From assembly GCA_024741835.1 (NCBI GenBank), contig JAENRP010000051.1:1-64000 (forward strand): DNA of 64,000 bases, in the 5' to 3' direction. This DNA comes from Diplocarpon mali. Its lineage: Eukaryota > Ascomycota > Leotiomycetes > Helotiales > Drepanopezizaceae. The notes beneath the pieces are model-generated. The model did not search any database, was not told the origin of the DNA, and saw only the letters and a list, made by a program, of their open reading frames with translations. Position 1 is the first letter of the stretch; each line of letters opens with the position of its first letter. Both the position numbers and the translations under genes were made by a program. Shown here piece by piece: positions 1-13,700 of the stretch.

Positions 1-2656
1 TTTCTGGCTCCGGGCTCGCTTGTTTGTTGACTTGCCTGCCGCTGCTCTGCCGGGGCTGCACGCCCCTCGCCCCCGCGCGCCTGGGAAGCGTCTCTTCCCC
101 GGCCCATCTACCCCGGGCGAGGATTCCCCCCCCCCTCCTCTCCAAAGCTCTCGCTCCTCCTACCGCGAGCCAGCCACGCACGATGCGGCCAGCGTCCACC
201 TCGGCCCAGACGCACGCAAGCCCGGCCGCCCAGCGCGGCGCGCCTCCCCTCTGGACCTCTTGCACGCTCCGCCTCTCCGACGGGGGGNGGGTTTTTTCCT
301 TCTCCTTCTTCTTTTCTTTTTTCTTTTTTTCCCCGGGCCGACCGGTGCTGTGCGTGCGACTAGGGCCGGCTATTCTCCGCTCGAGAGGAAAAACTCTAAT
401 CCCGCCTCGCTGTCCTTGCATCGGGGGGCCCGGCCCGGCTCTGCCGTGGCGACAAGGCGCCCCCTGCGGCCGCTGCAGACCAGGATGAAGGGGTGGGGGG
501 ACGGGAGAGGAGAGGAAGACAAGAGGGAGATTGAAGAGGAGAGCAGAGACGCGCGCGGTGGCCGCACGGCGACGGCGAGCCAGCGCGGCTGATGCAGCAC
601 GAGTAGCCCCGGGTTGGTTGATCTGAGCGAGCCAAGGCCGCCTCCCCTCGGGGGAGAAGCAACGAGAGGGTGGGGGGTAAGGAGTGGCGGGGCGAGGCGA
701 GGGCGTGGGGGGCCGCTGGGCAAGGGTCCTGCGCAACGTGCAGAGTGCGAGGTGCTTTGCAGGTAGGTGGTGGGTAGGCAAGCACAGCAAGCACAGCACA
801 GCACAGCACAGCACTTCCAGGAGAGCGCTCCCTCTCTGGCGGCGGGGGGGCCAGCAAGCATGGACCCTTCTGATGCCGAGGGCTAGGTGAGGTCTAGGGC
901 GCTGGTCCGAGTCTGCGTGACGGGCCGACCCACAACTCACATGCGTTGTTCAGGAGGGAGAGGAGAGAGGGGGAGGAGAAAAGAGCGCGGGTACGAGTCG
1001 CTCACGACGACGACGACGATGTGGACGGTCATGGGATCGAGGGATCCCCCCCCTTCCCCCCCCCCGCGACCGCCACCGATTGCCGGCTGCAGCTGAGCGA
1101 TGCGGACGGGCGGGGCGGGGGCGTCGTGTCTCCCGGACCGGGGCCTTCGCACACGCCACGTCCCAGCCCCTGCTGCGCGCTCTGCCCGCCTAGTGCCGCG
1201 GCCTGCCCTGCCCTGCCCTACGCTCTCGACGTTGCGCGCCTCTCCTCTGCCCGCTGCCCGCTGCCCGCTGCCCGCTGCCCTCCGCCCTCCGCCCCTCCTG
1301 GCTCTGGTCTCTCCCCGGCAGCTCGTCGCTCGGACGGCACGGGACGGGGGTGGGGGGCTTCCTGGCCCTCCACCGGGGAGAGGGAGGAGAGGGAGGAGAG
1401 GGAGGAGACGGGAGAGGAGAGCCGTGCCCCTGGCGCCGGCGGGGGCCGGGTCGTCCCTAGCGCGGGCTCCAGGGACCGAGGCTCGATCCTGAAGAGGGGG
1501 TCCTCTGCGCTCTGCGGCACTAATCGGGGACGCTGCATCTGATCTGCTCCCGAGGGATATACTTAGGACACCCACGCTGCGCTAGCCTGTGCCGTGCTCG
1601 GCCACTCTCCCCTGACCTCCAGGCTCTGCTTCGAAGCAGTGCACTCTCCTGCACGCTCCTGTACCCTACGCTCGACTGGGTAGGGCTCGAAAGATCAGAT
1701 GAGACAGACTCCCCCCCTCCCCCCCCCGGTACCCTGGCCTGCATCGACAGCTCCACCTACATCTACACGCCCGCCCGGTGGGGGCCAGGCCACCCCTAAG
1801 CAAGGCCCCTCCCGCTCCCGCTCCCGCTCCCGCGACGTTGCCGTGCCGTTGCCGTTGCCATCCCGTAGCTGCCGGCTTAGCGAGCCGCAACGGCTTCGAG
1901 CCGCTCCCGCTCGAGGGGTGCCGTTTGGCGTAGTCGTGGAGCAGGCACAGTCGCAGCTCGCCCGAAGCGGGAGCCGGTTCCCGTGGACTTGGACGCCTTG
2001 CCTGGATCCACTCCTCCCTTCCCCCTCGACAGCACCGCACCGCACCACACAGGAGAGTTCAAGTCGAGTTGACGCAGGGTTCCCCCGGACCTCGAACAGC
2101 GGCCCGCGGGTCCCCGGCTCGGCTTCCGCTTCCTTCCGCGATCTACAGAGCCCCCAAGATCCAGGATCCCTGCTCGGGCGCGCGATGCCCCTCGTCGCGC
2201 TGCCGAAGGCGTGTCTCAGGATCTCGGCTCTCCGGGGTGGTGATCGGCTCGACTCGACTCGATGCTCGTACGGGATGGGACGGTCAGGTACGGCACGGTG
2301 CAGTGCAGCTGTGTGGTATCCCGCACGGCTGACGGGCTAGCCCTGGCCATATCTCGATCAGACTTTCCGGGGTGACGGTGACGGTGATGGTGATGGGGAT
2401 GATAAAGACGACGATGATCAAACCCCGCCCCACACGCGCACGCCACGGCGTGGCTGGTAGCCCCTCCGGCGCTTATCTCGGAGACTGGGGCTGGAGGCTG
2501 AGACTGCGCTGCCCGCCGCCGACTGCCAGATGTCTTGGAAGTCTGCTTTGGGACTCGGGCATGGGCCTGGGTCCCCGTCTCGCGTTTCGTCCGCCTGGCT
2601 GCGAGGCGTTCCGATGTTTGCTCTACGTCTGGACGTTTGGGGCCGTGATCGCGGGG

Positions 2657-2703
2657 TAGGAGGAGGAGGAGGAGGAGGAGGAGGAGGAGGAGGAGGAGGA
2701 AGT
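2657..2703. repeat. GGA trinucleotide microsatellite
   Basis: A near-perfect run of AGG/GGA triplets, about 15 units, bounded by GGGGTA and AGTCGTGG. It would read as poly-Gly on the plus strand and poly-Pro or poly-Leu on the other. No gene context supports translation. Confidence 0.85.
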
Positions 2704-3384
2704 CGTGGCGAGGGACATCTGGTGCGCGTGAGGACGCGAGCACGCGAGGAGGCGAGCGCGCGGCCGAGGTGACATGACACGACCCGGCCCTCTCAGCCCA
2801 GCCCGGCGCCAGCTCCCAGGATCCTCTCGGCTCTGGTCAATCCATAGCGTCGATGCAATGCAGGTCCGTGACGATGCACATCAGTCAATAGTACCGATCG
2901 CAGCGCTCCGAGATCCAGACGTTCCTGGTGCAGAGATGCCGGCCGTGCTGTTGCCATCCACGTCGATGCGCCGCGTCTCGCGAGTCGCTGTGGACCACAC
3001 TCACCCGCTCCGAGACTCCTTCCATCGAAGCACCACCGTCCCGAGATCCTCGGACCAAGTGTATCACGACCAGACCCCCGAATGCCTCCACGCCTCGAGA
3101 TGTCCCACGCTCCGCCAGTGCCATGCATGCCGCACCAAGAACAGTCTCATGTCCTCGGGCGCCTCCTCCCCGGCACCTGCACCTGCATCTGCCCCCCACG
3201 TCTTCTTCCTCCTCCTCCCCGCCCCCCTTTTCCCTCACCGCAAGTCACACCCAAACAAATGCCCTCGCCTCGGCCTCCCCCACGACATCGTGATATATGA
3301 GATTGATTGCATGCATGGCCTTACCGCACGCTCAATGCCATCTTCGCAATGCCATCCTCACCCACCCACAATCGACTTGCCTAT

Positions 3385-3650
3385 GCCCATCCTCCATGTC
3401 CCCTCCATGTCCCCTCCATGTCCCCTCCATTCCCTCTTCTCTATGCCCCTCCATCTCCCCTCCATCTCCCCTCCATGTCCCCTCCTCCATGTCCCTCCTC
3501 CATGTCCCTCCTCCATGTCCCTCCTCCATGTCCCTCCTCCATGTCCCCTCCCCCTCCCTCCATGTCCCCTCCATCCCCCCTCCCCCCTCCCCCCTCCATC
3601 CCTCCCCCCTCCATCCCTCCCCCCTCCATCCCTCCCCCCCACGTCCCCGT
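3385..3650. repeat. C-rich minisatellite (CATGTCCCCTC-like units)
   Basis: Short degenerate units of the form CCTCCATGTCCC, changing to CCCTCCATCCCTCC, are repeated head to tail more than twenty times. The strand is almost free of G except in ATG. All frames stay open through it, giving Pro/Ser/Met-rich repeats on one strand and Gly/Glu/Met repeats on the other, which explains the long but meaningless open frames here. Confidence 0.85.
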
Positions 3651-4457
3651 CCCACCCGCCAGCCTTCCGGGGAACGGCGGCTTCTCGCCCGTGCAATCTC
3701 TCTCGGCCTCGCAACCCCCGGCGTGGCGGTGCGACGCCGTGCGGATGCCATGGTGCATTGCGCGGGCCATGGGTGCGGAGGTGAGGTCCGGCGGGTGGGG
3801 GCGTTCCTCGCGGGCTCTCACAGGAGTCCCCAGGGCCGGACAATGGATGCGGAGTGGGGTGATTCGAGGTGCTGGCGGTGTGGTGTGGTGTGACGCGAGC
3901 AGAAATCAGGAACGGCGGGCATGTTGTGTGGCCGGCGTGCAAGTGGTGATGCGGACCACGGGGCGGTGCAGAGAAGGTCGGTGCGAGGAGCAGCCGGGCA
4001 CCGTAGGACGACCCGTGACTACCCGCATCGCTTCCTGGCACGTGGTTCGGCCCAGCCGGACGATGCGGAGAATTCGAGTCTCGCACGTGATCGGGACCGA
4101 GCCAAACGGCCGTCGCCGGGCCGGGTGCTCGTGACTCGGCGACGCGGAAGACCGGAGCCCACACGCAGGAGCAGAGCACACGCTCTCTCCGGGCCACTAC
4201 CTCGGCTCTGCGGGGGCGGGGTGTCAACACGTACCTGAGGTCGCCGTGGTGACTCGGTTCCCGGTGCCCTAGATCTCCTGGAGCCGGCAGCTGTGCATCT
4301 ACATGTGTGGAATCCGGTCTACAACGTGTCGCGACCCGGAGTGCGGAACCGCTTCGAGAGTGGGATGTGCCATGGCAGCGATGCTGATGACGGTGGTGCG
4401 GATCATCGTGGTGCGGACAAGATCAAGGCCAGGTGACGCTCATCGTAACAGTGGCCA

Positions 4458-4498
4458 TAGTAGCAGTCGCAGCAGCAGCAGCAGCAGTAGTAGTACAT
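4458..4498. repeat. AGC/AGT trinucleotide microsatellite
   Basis: A run of AGC triplets that decays into AGT triplets near its end. It lies in non-coding DNA with no identifiable gene on either strand. Confidence 0.75.
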
Positions 4499-7400
4499 AG
4501 GAGGAAAACAAAGCAGCAGCAGGCCGTGATTCGCTGCCATGTGCTGATGCAAGAACGGGCGCACACCTCCTTCACCTACGTACCGTACCGCCATACACAG
4601 TGCTATCTGTCCTGCTACCAGCGTTCGGAGAGCGGGCACCGCGCATGGCACAGCAGGACTGAGAGCTCTCCCCCCCGCCCATCAGCACCTACGGACGTCC
4701 TCCATCACACATCTCTGGGGCAACATCCTGTTCCCATGCCGAGCGGGACACTTCGATCCGTCGTCGGCTGTAGGAGAAGGCTTTCCGTCTGCTCTCGCTC
4801 TGCCCAGGCCGTCGTCACACGGCAGGAGGGCTGTGTTGCACCACCGCTCACTCCAATGTACTTGACAAGATCTGCTGATGATTCAATACACTTTCCGTGT
4901 GTCGATTCGCTTTCCCACCGGCGGCCCTGGTATCCTGTTGAGATTGAGATCCCAGGACATGTCAACCAAACGAGGGGGGGGGGGGGATGAATCACTACCC
5001 TCACGCTCAACCCTCCTCTCGTCTCCTTTGACCTGCACGTCGAGGGCCAGGAGCCTGGTAGGTCGGCCTCCAACATTCCGTTACGCAGCTCCCCGCCCTC
5101 CATCAAGACGAAGCGCCATCTCAGCAACTACCCATCGCTCAGCTCAGTTAATGTCGGGCGTGACTGGGCCGAGGGCAGCGGTTGAACTTTTTTTGTTTGT
5201 TTGTTTATTTCGCTTCTCGCTTCTCGCTTCGTCTCGCTACTGCCTTTTTCGCGACATCCCATCCCATCCGCCGCTCTAACCTCCCACCGCTCACCCCTCA
5301 TGCTTCGTCCCTGATCTCTGACCTCTATCTCCAGGTATCACCACCAAACGACCGGCAGCGTTGACCAACCAAGGCCGCACCTCTCTGGCTGACACTGCAA
5401 ACTTCTACACGCCGCATCGATGCCGACGCAATGCATTTGCTCCCTCGCGGCTGCGGCCTGGCCAGCCTGACCTACAGGTACAGTGGTTCGGTATCCTGTA
5501 CGTAACAAGAAGTGCGCGGGAAGAGGGAGAATGGACAGCGGAGAAGAGAGGCCAGAGCAAGTCCCAGTTACACAACAATCTCTTCTTCTCTCGCTCGCCG
5601 GACAGATATCAGTACACGGGAATATCTTCCGAGGTATCCAGACCAGCTAGGCCAGGGAATGAAAGGTAAGGTATAGTTTGTTACAAGTCCAAATCCATAG
5701 GAGAAAGAGCCCTTGGAGTACACGTCTTCGGTCCTTATTTCTGCGGTATGACAATTCCTTTATAAAGCCTTGCTAGGAAGCATACGAAGCGCAGTTTCGT
5801 GACTCTTTCCGTAGTCTTCTCCGCTAGTCAAGTCGATATTCGACGAGGTAACAGCTCCTATCAAAGTAACTAAAACCCTTCAGAACTTGACCTCAACTAG
5901 GGTAACGCGAGGTAAGTACTTCCTTGATAGGTTCGGCTAGCACAGCTTCAGCCCCGAGTGTAGTAGTCGAAGAGAGGCCTCAGCGCGAACATTCAAGTCC
6001 TGTTTTTCCCAAAATATCCCTCGACCAGCTCTTCATGATCTGATTCCTTCTCCCGACGTCTTGTTGACCTACTCAGCTTTCGAGGAGAGACATGGAGACA
6101 GAGTTCCTACTTCTTACCAGTAGCCATTTATCCCACCGTCCACACACAAATGCCCTCTCATCTTCCCTCTGCGCAGAGTCCTCTCAGCCGCTGTATCCAC
6201 GGTGTCTCGGGCCATCTCAAACTGCAGGCGGTTGGGTGTTTGGAGCCGGCACGGCGGACGGCGGAGCGGACGGCGGTGCAGGCCGCTTCTCGGTCTCGAG
6301 ACCCAGCGCGAAACTGGATCTCGAAAACGGCGGTTCGCTTTGATTCTTATTTCTGTTCTTACCGCTATTGTTATTGGTTTTCTCCCCCCCCTTAATCCCC
6401 CCTCTCCTGTTCTCGGTGCGCCGGCGCGTCTCTGCATCTGCCGTACAGTACAGGCCTTCTCTCCAGGCCAGGCCTCCGCCCGAACCTCACACGCTGGAGT
6501 AGCAACATGCCACTGCAAGAACGATATCCACCCAGACCCGGACCCAGGCCCGGGCCCAGCCCCCAAGTCTTCCAGCCGTCGGCGGCCGGTGTTCGCGTCG
6601 AGGCGGCTGTGCCATCCGAGAGGTGGGGTGCCGCGAGCTCCCGCGCTTGCGTTGGCTCTTGGAGGGAGGGAGGAGCGCTGGTAGTGGCGTCGATGAGGGT
6701 GGTGTATGGCGCATGCTGGAAGCTGTAATGCCGTGAGATTCGAGGGATGGAAGGGATGTAGCGTTGATGTACACATATATATATATATATATATCATCCC
6801 ACCCTTCTCGTTTTCATCTCATTTTACTACCATCTACACCTACCTACACACAAGATCCACATCGCAGCTCCATCAACCCGCGTTCCGCACACTGGCCTCC
6901 GCTAGCTAGGCATACGAGTAAGCAGGTAGGTGGGTGGCTGAGCGGGTGAGTGAGCAGGTAAGTACCTGCTGAACATCAAGCGAGGATGCAGCAACAAGCA
7001 ACCAAGACCAAACCTAAGCAAGCAGAAACAAAACATCCCCATCCTATCTTGACCTCTCTCCAAGATCCCATTCTCTTTGGGAAACCCTCCTTTCCCTGCC
7101 GCGATTCATTAAGTCATCCTCGTAAACCCCCCCCCCCCCCTATTCCGCTCTCCGACTCCCAGAGCCAGATAGCACCGCTACCACACTCACCCCCAGCGTC
7201 CATCCCACCTCAGCACCCACACGTGAACCCCCCCCCATTCGATCCCTCCGTGGGAATTCTCCTCCCAGGCGGGCCACCTCTCCGGCGACCAACCCTACCC
7301 TGCCGTGCGAGCCCTCTGAAACGGTGCCGTGCCACTCACTTCAATTGCGAGCTTGTCAGCTCTGGGCCATCTGCCCTTGCCCGAGGTATATGACTTGCAG

Positions 7401-7711
7401 CCCTGTCCCCGTGTGAACTGCCAGCTTTAGACCCAGCCGGTGCTCCAAGAGCATGAGGATTCTTGTTTTTTTGCATCTTAGCGGCCCCAGGTCTCGGTAA
7501 GATTTATGTACTGTAAATAGTACCCCCAGTGAAGCGAGCAGAACAATCGGCAAAGATGTCACCGAGAAGGGTTTCTCCTACTTCATTCCATTGGTATACA
7601 AGTATCTCGTATCTTCCCAGGTACTCTCTCGTGCAAGATCCGATTCCCGGCCCACGCTTCCCTTTTCACTCTCTGCTATATACACCGACTCCTTCTCGCT
7701 CAACAAACAAC

Positions 7712-10700
7712 CTACCGCTGCCCATCCTCCAACAACCCCGCCTCCTTCACTAGCCTCCAGAAAGCACCTCTGCGCTCAATCAGCTCCAACGGCGTGCCGA
7801 ATTCTTCTACCCTCCCCTTCTCCAACACCACAATGCGATCCGAGTCCAAGATCGTGTTGATGCGATGCGCGATGGTAATGATTGTGCGTTTACTGAACAG
7901 GGGACTGCGCAAAGTGTTTTGCAGCAGGGCGTCGGTTTCGACGTCGACAGCCGCCGTGGCTTCGTCCAGGACGAGGATGTTGCTTGGTGTGAGCAGAGCC
8001 CGTGCCAGGGAGACGAGCTGGCGTTGGCCTTGTGAGAGATTAGAGCCACTGGTGAGTGTTAGCGCATGTACTATGTCAAGCGGGTTCGTTATGCATGCGA
8101 TTTGTGGGTATTGATGAGTGGGGTAGAGCTGAGCATCCCGAGGGCCGAACTGGAACTGAGATGTGGAGTAGATTGGTACAATCCAACATTCCTGGATTCC
8201 AATCCGAGGTTGACGGGATAGTGAGGACGTAGGAACCAGCCTGTCCGCCCGTCCGACACCCAAGCTGAAGTCTGGCTCTCACACTTGCGGCCCATGTGAA
8301 TAGAACAAGATATTCTTAGACGCTGCTCAGGCACGAAAATACAGTCACCAGATACGACGGTGACATCGCGAGAGGGCGGACATACAACGTAGGGGATGAC
8401 AGCCAAAGGAGCAGATGGGAGGCGAGAAATAAAAATGAGGGGAAATATGCACTTACCCCTCCTGGATCTTAGCCTCAAGGCCGCCATTCATGCTACTGAC
8501 GTGCTCCTTCAGCCTAGCATGTTCTGTATAGCAATTCGTTAGTAGGGGCTCGTCAAAGTTTACGTTGACGTTCTGCACGACTTGCCGCTCGCAGGATCTG
8601 AGAACTCAGGTACCACAGCGCCACCCGTTTCCACGCACTACCTTGCATAGACGGAGAGGGGATCCGAACCCAATCTGAAAAGCCGCACTAACAGGAAAAG
8701 GTGGGAAGGATAACTTACCCAACACACTCCACAGCTCCGTGTCATCATGCACATGCCCCGGGTCGAGATTATCCCGAATCGTGCCCTCAAACAGAGCCGC
8801 ATCTTGCGGGATGATAGCCAATCTGCGCCTGAGATCGAGCAGGCCGATAGTGGACGTGTTCAAGGCGTCAATACTGATATTGCCCTCGCTTGGCTCGATG
8901 ATCCGGAAAAGAGCAAGAGTCAGCGAGCTCTTGCCCGCGCCGGTGCGACCAACGACGCCGATCTTTTCGTGCGGTTTGATATCTAGATTGACGTTCTTCA
9001 GCACGAGGTCGAGACCCTCGCGGTAACGCGCGCTGTAATTCTTGAAATTGACAGCGCCAGATGCGGGCCAACTGATTGGGGGTCGGTGACGATGCAGCAC
9101 TTCAGCGGCTTCGGGCTTGAGACGTGCGTATTCGAGCACGCGTTCCACCGACACGATGTTCGTTTCTACTTCGACGGTTTGCCGGACGATCCAGTTCAGG
9201 GATTGGGTGATCTGTAAGGCGTAGGACATGGCGAGACCGACGAGCCCGGCAGACAAGGTGCTACCTGTAGTCACAGAGATGACAGCGAGGCCCGCCGCAC
9301 TGAGGATAATGATGGAGCCCAGAAACTCCAGTCGCACGGCAAGCCATCTGCAAGATGTGAGAAATGGGGGGATGGTTACCGCGTGACAATACGTACCTGT
9401 TGGCATTAATGGACGGGAAATACGCCCGAAGGTTTGCGTCCACCCGCCATTCGTTCTCCTGTGCGAAACGCTCCTCCTGACGGTAGGCCCGAATGGTGGT
9501 GACACCCCCCAGCGACTCCTGGAAGTGTGCATAGATGGGACTTCGACTCACACTGTCGAGACGCTTCAGTTCCCGCGACGTGCGGAGGTAGTATCGCTGC
9601 ACCCTTGAGGAAAAATCCGGAGTCAGCGATGCCTATTGAAGAAGTATATGAGAGAGGAAAGTCCGAATAGGGCAAGAGAACACTTACCAGTAGTACACAC
9701 CGGCAAGGGGTACAATGACGGCGATAGCTGCAGGGGTCGATGTCGAGATGACAGCCAGCGTGAAGATCGCACGGGCGCTGTTGACGAATAACATGTTGAA
9801 CGTGCGTGCAAGGACCTGAGCGCCGTCAATATCAACGCCAGAACCTCGGTAACACAGATAAACTCGCCTCGTCTACCCGGTAAATATCACTAAGCGGCGA
9901 ATGTTGTCAGTAAAACAGCGACGTGGAATCGGACTCCAAGGGTTGCACAACATGCCGCATTTACCAATTGGCTCTCGCGATAGGGACTGCATATGCAGCA
10001 AACTCAATGCAGACAGACCTGCGGGGTCTCCGACCACTTGGTGGCAGAGGTGCTGAAGAGCGAGCCGAGGACTCTCGAGTCCAGCTTTTTGCACGCTCCG
10101 TCGTGCTCACAAGTCGACAATGGATAGGGCAAGAGGAACCGCATGACGCTCAAGGCTTTTGCGTGTTCATATCCGCAGGTTGGCCTGCAAAAGGGCAAAG
10201 CAATAGGAGGACTAACCTAGAAAATCTGTTGAGGATGCGCCCCGCCGGGGTTCTGGTATACGGTCAGTCACTGTCGTAACAGACCGACCATCTAGCAAGA
10301 CCACTTACGTTTCGAAGAAACTCATCGGCGATCTGAAAATGGCAAATGCCATTCTCTCGTGGAGTTTCCGTGACGCCTGTGCGATCAACTTCAGCTGCTG
10401 TTCCGTACGCGTACATATTTCCGCAGGATCCGGCACATCTTACCTCGATGGAGCAAAAGATCCAGAGGATCAAGGTCTGGACCACGACCAGCAGAGCACC
10501 GCCGATGCCGAAGGCGAAATACACCCCGATATACCTGCCGACGTCCGGATTGCTGCCTCGCGCACCGTTCATATCGGCCCATCGCTTCAACCAGACATTG
10601 CCGCCTGCGGAGCATCGTCAGCAGTGTAAACCAAAAGCAGGACCGGCAAAGCCAATCTAGGAGACCTCTGCAAGGAGAGGAGAGAGACTGAGCTCGAGGC

Positions 10701-13700
10701 ATGCAGCTTACCGATCTGAGCAGTTTGTCCGCCGACCAGCATCAGGCCGTATATTGCTACGGCAAACAGGTTGCTCGTCTTGGCGTATTCCGTGTACACT
10801 AGCAATGCACGTCAGTCATGGCTATGCACCGGGAAACGGGTCGCGTACCGTCCCATTTCACTTTGCCTTGTTCCAAGAATTCCTTGTTCTTGCCTCCGTG
10901 GCCTTCCTCCTCATCTCGGGGCAGTTTGCCTCGAGGCCCCTTGAAGCTGGCTGTACTGGCTCGTCTCAAGGTTCCCGCGCTCCCTTGCCGCTGCTTGACA
11001 CCGGAACCACCTGGTCTGATCGGCTGCAGTTGCGTGAATCGTTCTTGTGCCTCTTCGATCTCGTCTTCTTTTTCGTCGTCGAGAAGTTGCTCAGTATCGA
11101 TGATGGTCGATGAATCACTGGAGGTTATTCCCGATTCGCCGGTTGACAAATCCTGATTGCTGTTCGCCTTGATCAGGCTGGCAATTTCTCCCTTCATCGC
11201 CATAACCTGATTGTTGGTACCACGCTCAATGATTTTGCCTTCTCTTATGAGACAGATGTAGTCTGACTGCAACAGAACCGGAATGGAGTTGGTAGCCAGA
11301 ACTCTCGTCTTCCCCTTCAGTAGACCATTAGGACCCAGAACGTTCTCAATGAGATGCCTGCCAACATGCTGATCGACAGCCGATAGGCAGTCATCCAGAA
11401 GGTAGACATCGGCTCTAGCGTAAACGGCTCGTGCAAGTGTCAATCGAGCTTTCTGCCCTCCAGAAAGTGAGATGCCACGCTCCCCAACTTCCGTCTCGTC
11501 ACCATCAGGCAACTGAGCAAAATCTTCGATCAAGGCACAAGACTTGACACATTTTTCGTAGAACACGGGGTCCCATTTGTGACCAAAGCAGATATTCTCT
11601 TTGACACTCGCATTCATGACCCAAGCTTGCTGAGCCACGTATGCAGTTTGTCCATGGACCACAACTTCGCCTTTGATTTTCCACAAATCTCCCAGAAGAG
11701 CTTGGAGGAATGAGGATTTACCAGCCCCGACTCTGCCAACAATGCTGGTGAGCTCGCCCTTGCAAGCAGTGAAGTTGATGTCTTCGAGGGCATTTCTGCC
11801 TGCATGTCTGTCCCAGGAGAAAGTTCCGTCTCGAATCTTGATAGACTCTTCGCCGTTCTCATCAACAGCGTCTTTGAGGGTAACTGCATCAGCTTGAAGT
11901 TCCTCCGCCGTGAAGAAGGCAGTTAAGCGGCCAACAGCAACGGAGGCTTCAATGATGGAAGTAATGACCATAGGCAAGATGGCCAGAGGAAAGGTAAGGA
12001 GATTGAAAAGCGTGAGAGCGGGGAACACGATGTCAGTAGTCAGTGGTGTTTCTTGTGTCAGAACGAAGACGGTGAAAGTTGAGCATGAAACCAGGAACGG
12101 GGTTGTAGACCAGGTGAAGTTCGCAACGGATTGAGCAGCACCAATCTTCCTGAGAGTCTTCAACTCCAGATCGTTTCGTACATAGTTGAGCCTCTGCATA
12201 AACGCACTACCCCAAGCGTACAGCTTGATGCTCTTCATGTTGTTGATGATTTCGGCAATAAGTCTTGTCCTTTGATCCTGTTTCATGACCAGATTAGCCG
12301 AATTCAAGCTCTTGTAAACAGACAAGGGCGCGTAACCGAGTAAGCATCGGATATGGAGATACATCCAGATAGAGCCTACCTTGTTCTTCATCTGCTCCTT
12401 CTGTAGCTTCTTCATCAACCTCGCAATCAACCCATTGATGGGAATCATCAAAATCATTGCTCCAACACCAGCCAACATACTCAACCCCACCAGATTGTAT
12501 AAGCTGATCATGCATAGCGTGATCTGATACGGGGCGCTCCAAAGCTGCTGTCCGTACTGCGTCAAATCCTGCAGCCTCTGCGTATCGACTGCCATATAAT
12601 TGACAATGTCGCCCGTAGTCTTACTGGCACGACCTTCGTTGGACAGCTTCAGAGATTTTCCGTAGATAGCAGCCGTAAGTGCAGTCTTGATCCGCATGCC
12701 CGTCTCAAACGCCCGCTGGAAATACTGATGCAACGCCATCGTCTGGCCTACCGAAACGGCAAACATAGCCAGTGCAATCGCCGCGCCGCGAATGACAGGC
12801 TCGGGTTCCTTGCCCTTCGCGTACGAGCCCACAAACTTGATCAAAAGCCTCAATAACTGCGGCTGCACGAAAGCTAGAGTATCGGAAACAGTCTTGAACA
12901 GACTTCCTCTGAAGTACGGCCCGCTGAAGGAGTGAAAGATGGCAATCCATAAGCTCGGATTCTTTTTATGCGCCAACTCGTATTCCCACGCTTTCTTGAA
13001 AGTCTCTCCTGTTGATCTCGTGGTGTCTCTTTTCGCCAAATTCCAGAGATCGTCTTCGGTGAGGTATTTCTTATATCCGTACCGCATCATCGGCGTCATC
13101 CAGCTAAACGTCAAAACAGAGAATACAGTAGCGTACTCCGCTGGACACTCATCTTCACCGCCAACAGCATAATAATCGCTTGTCTTCTTCGGTACCAACC
13201 ACTCCAGCCCAAATTCTACCCATGCAAGTCCGTATCCGATACAGTATGCCACAAAGAATGGGAGGTGGTGGATATAGACCTGCTGCGAAAGCAAGGAGCG
13301 CAGCTTTATAGACCAGGCGATGAGCAGGAAGAGCCAGTAAAAGAGCACCACTCCGTTTGGATTGCGCAAGCGTTCGTGTTCGAGATATTGGACTGTGAAT
13401 ATTACGCCGAGAGAGAAGATCGCGAGGATGGAGGTCCAGAAGCGGAAGTCCCCTGCCCAGATGGAAGGGTAGGAGAGGATCTGGAAGACGATCTGAGTAG
13501 CAAGGGATATGCCAATTGCTAATATGATGGCCTGTTCGTTCAAAGTCAGCTTGATTTTCATATCCTGATCTCACTTGGCCAATTGCCCCAGTCCTCTTTC
13601 CCAGTCTCCTTCTCACTCATTGTTTCTAGATGCCAGACGTAGACGCAAACGCGATTTTTATCCAATGAAAGCTTGACCCACCAACTTCCCCCAGAGATGC

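Larger units (their letters stand above)
1..7711. other. GC-rich low-complexity region, no supported gene
   Basis: About 7.7 kb with no protein I recognise on either strand. The open frames present are built from proline/arginine/serine-rich low-complexity sequence created by C-rich or G-rich tracts, and overlapping frames are open on both strands, as expected from base composition rather than selection. It carries many short tandem repeats: AGCAC units near 790, GCCCGCT units near 1250-1285, GGGAGGAGA near 1380, CGCTCC near 1805, a GGA tract near 2660-2702, a CATGTCCC-type minisatellite at 3390-3645, an AGC tract near 4460 and an AT tract near 6775. One N lies inside a G run at 288. It could be a long promoter or 5' leader of a gene outside the left edge, but nothing in the sequence settles this. 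Confidence 0.6.

Noticed and set aside
2774..3784. 336-codon plus-strand open frame
   Set aside because: Its length comes from the C-rich minisatellite and surrounding Pro/Ser-rich low-complexity DNA; the opposite strand is equally open and there is no domain.
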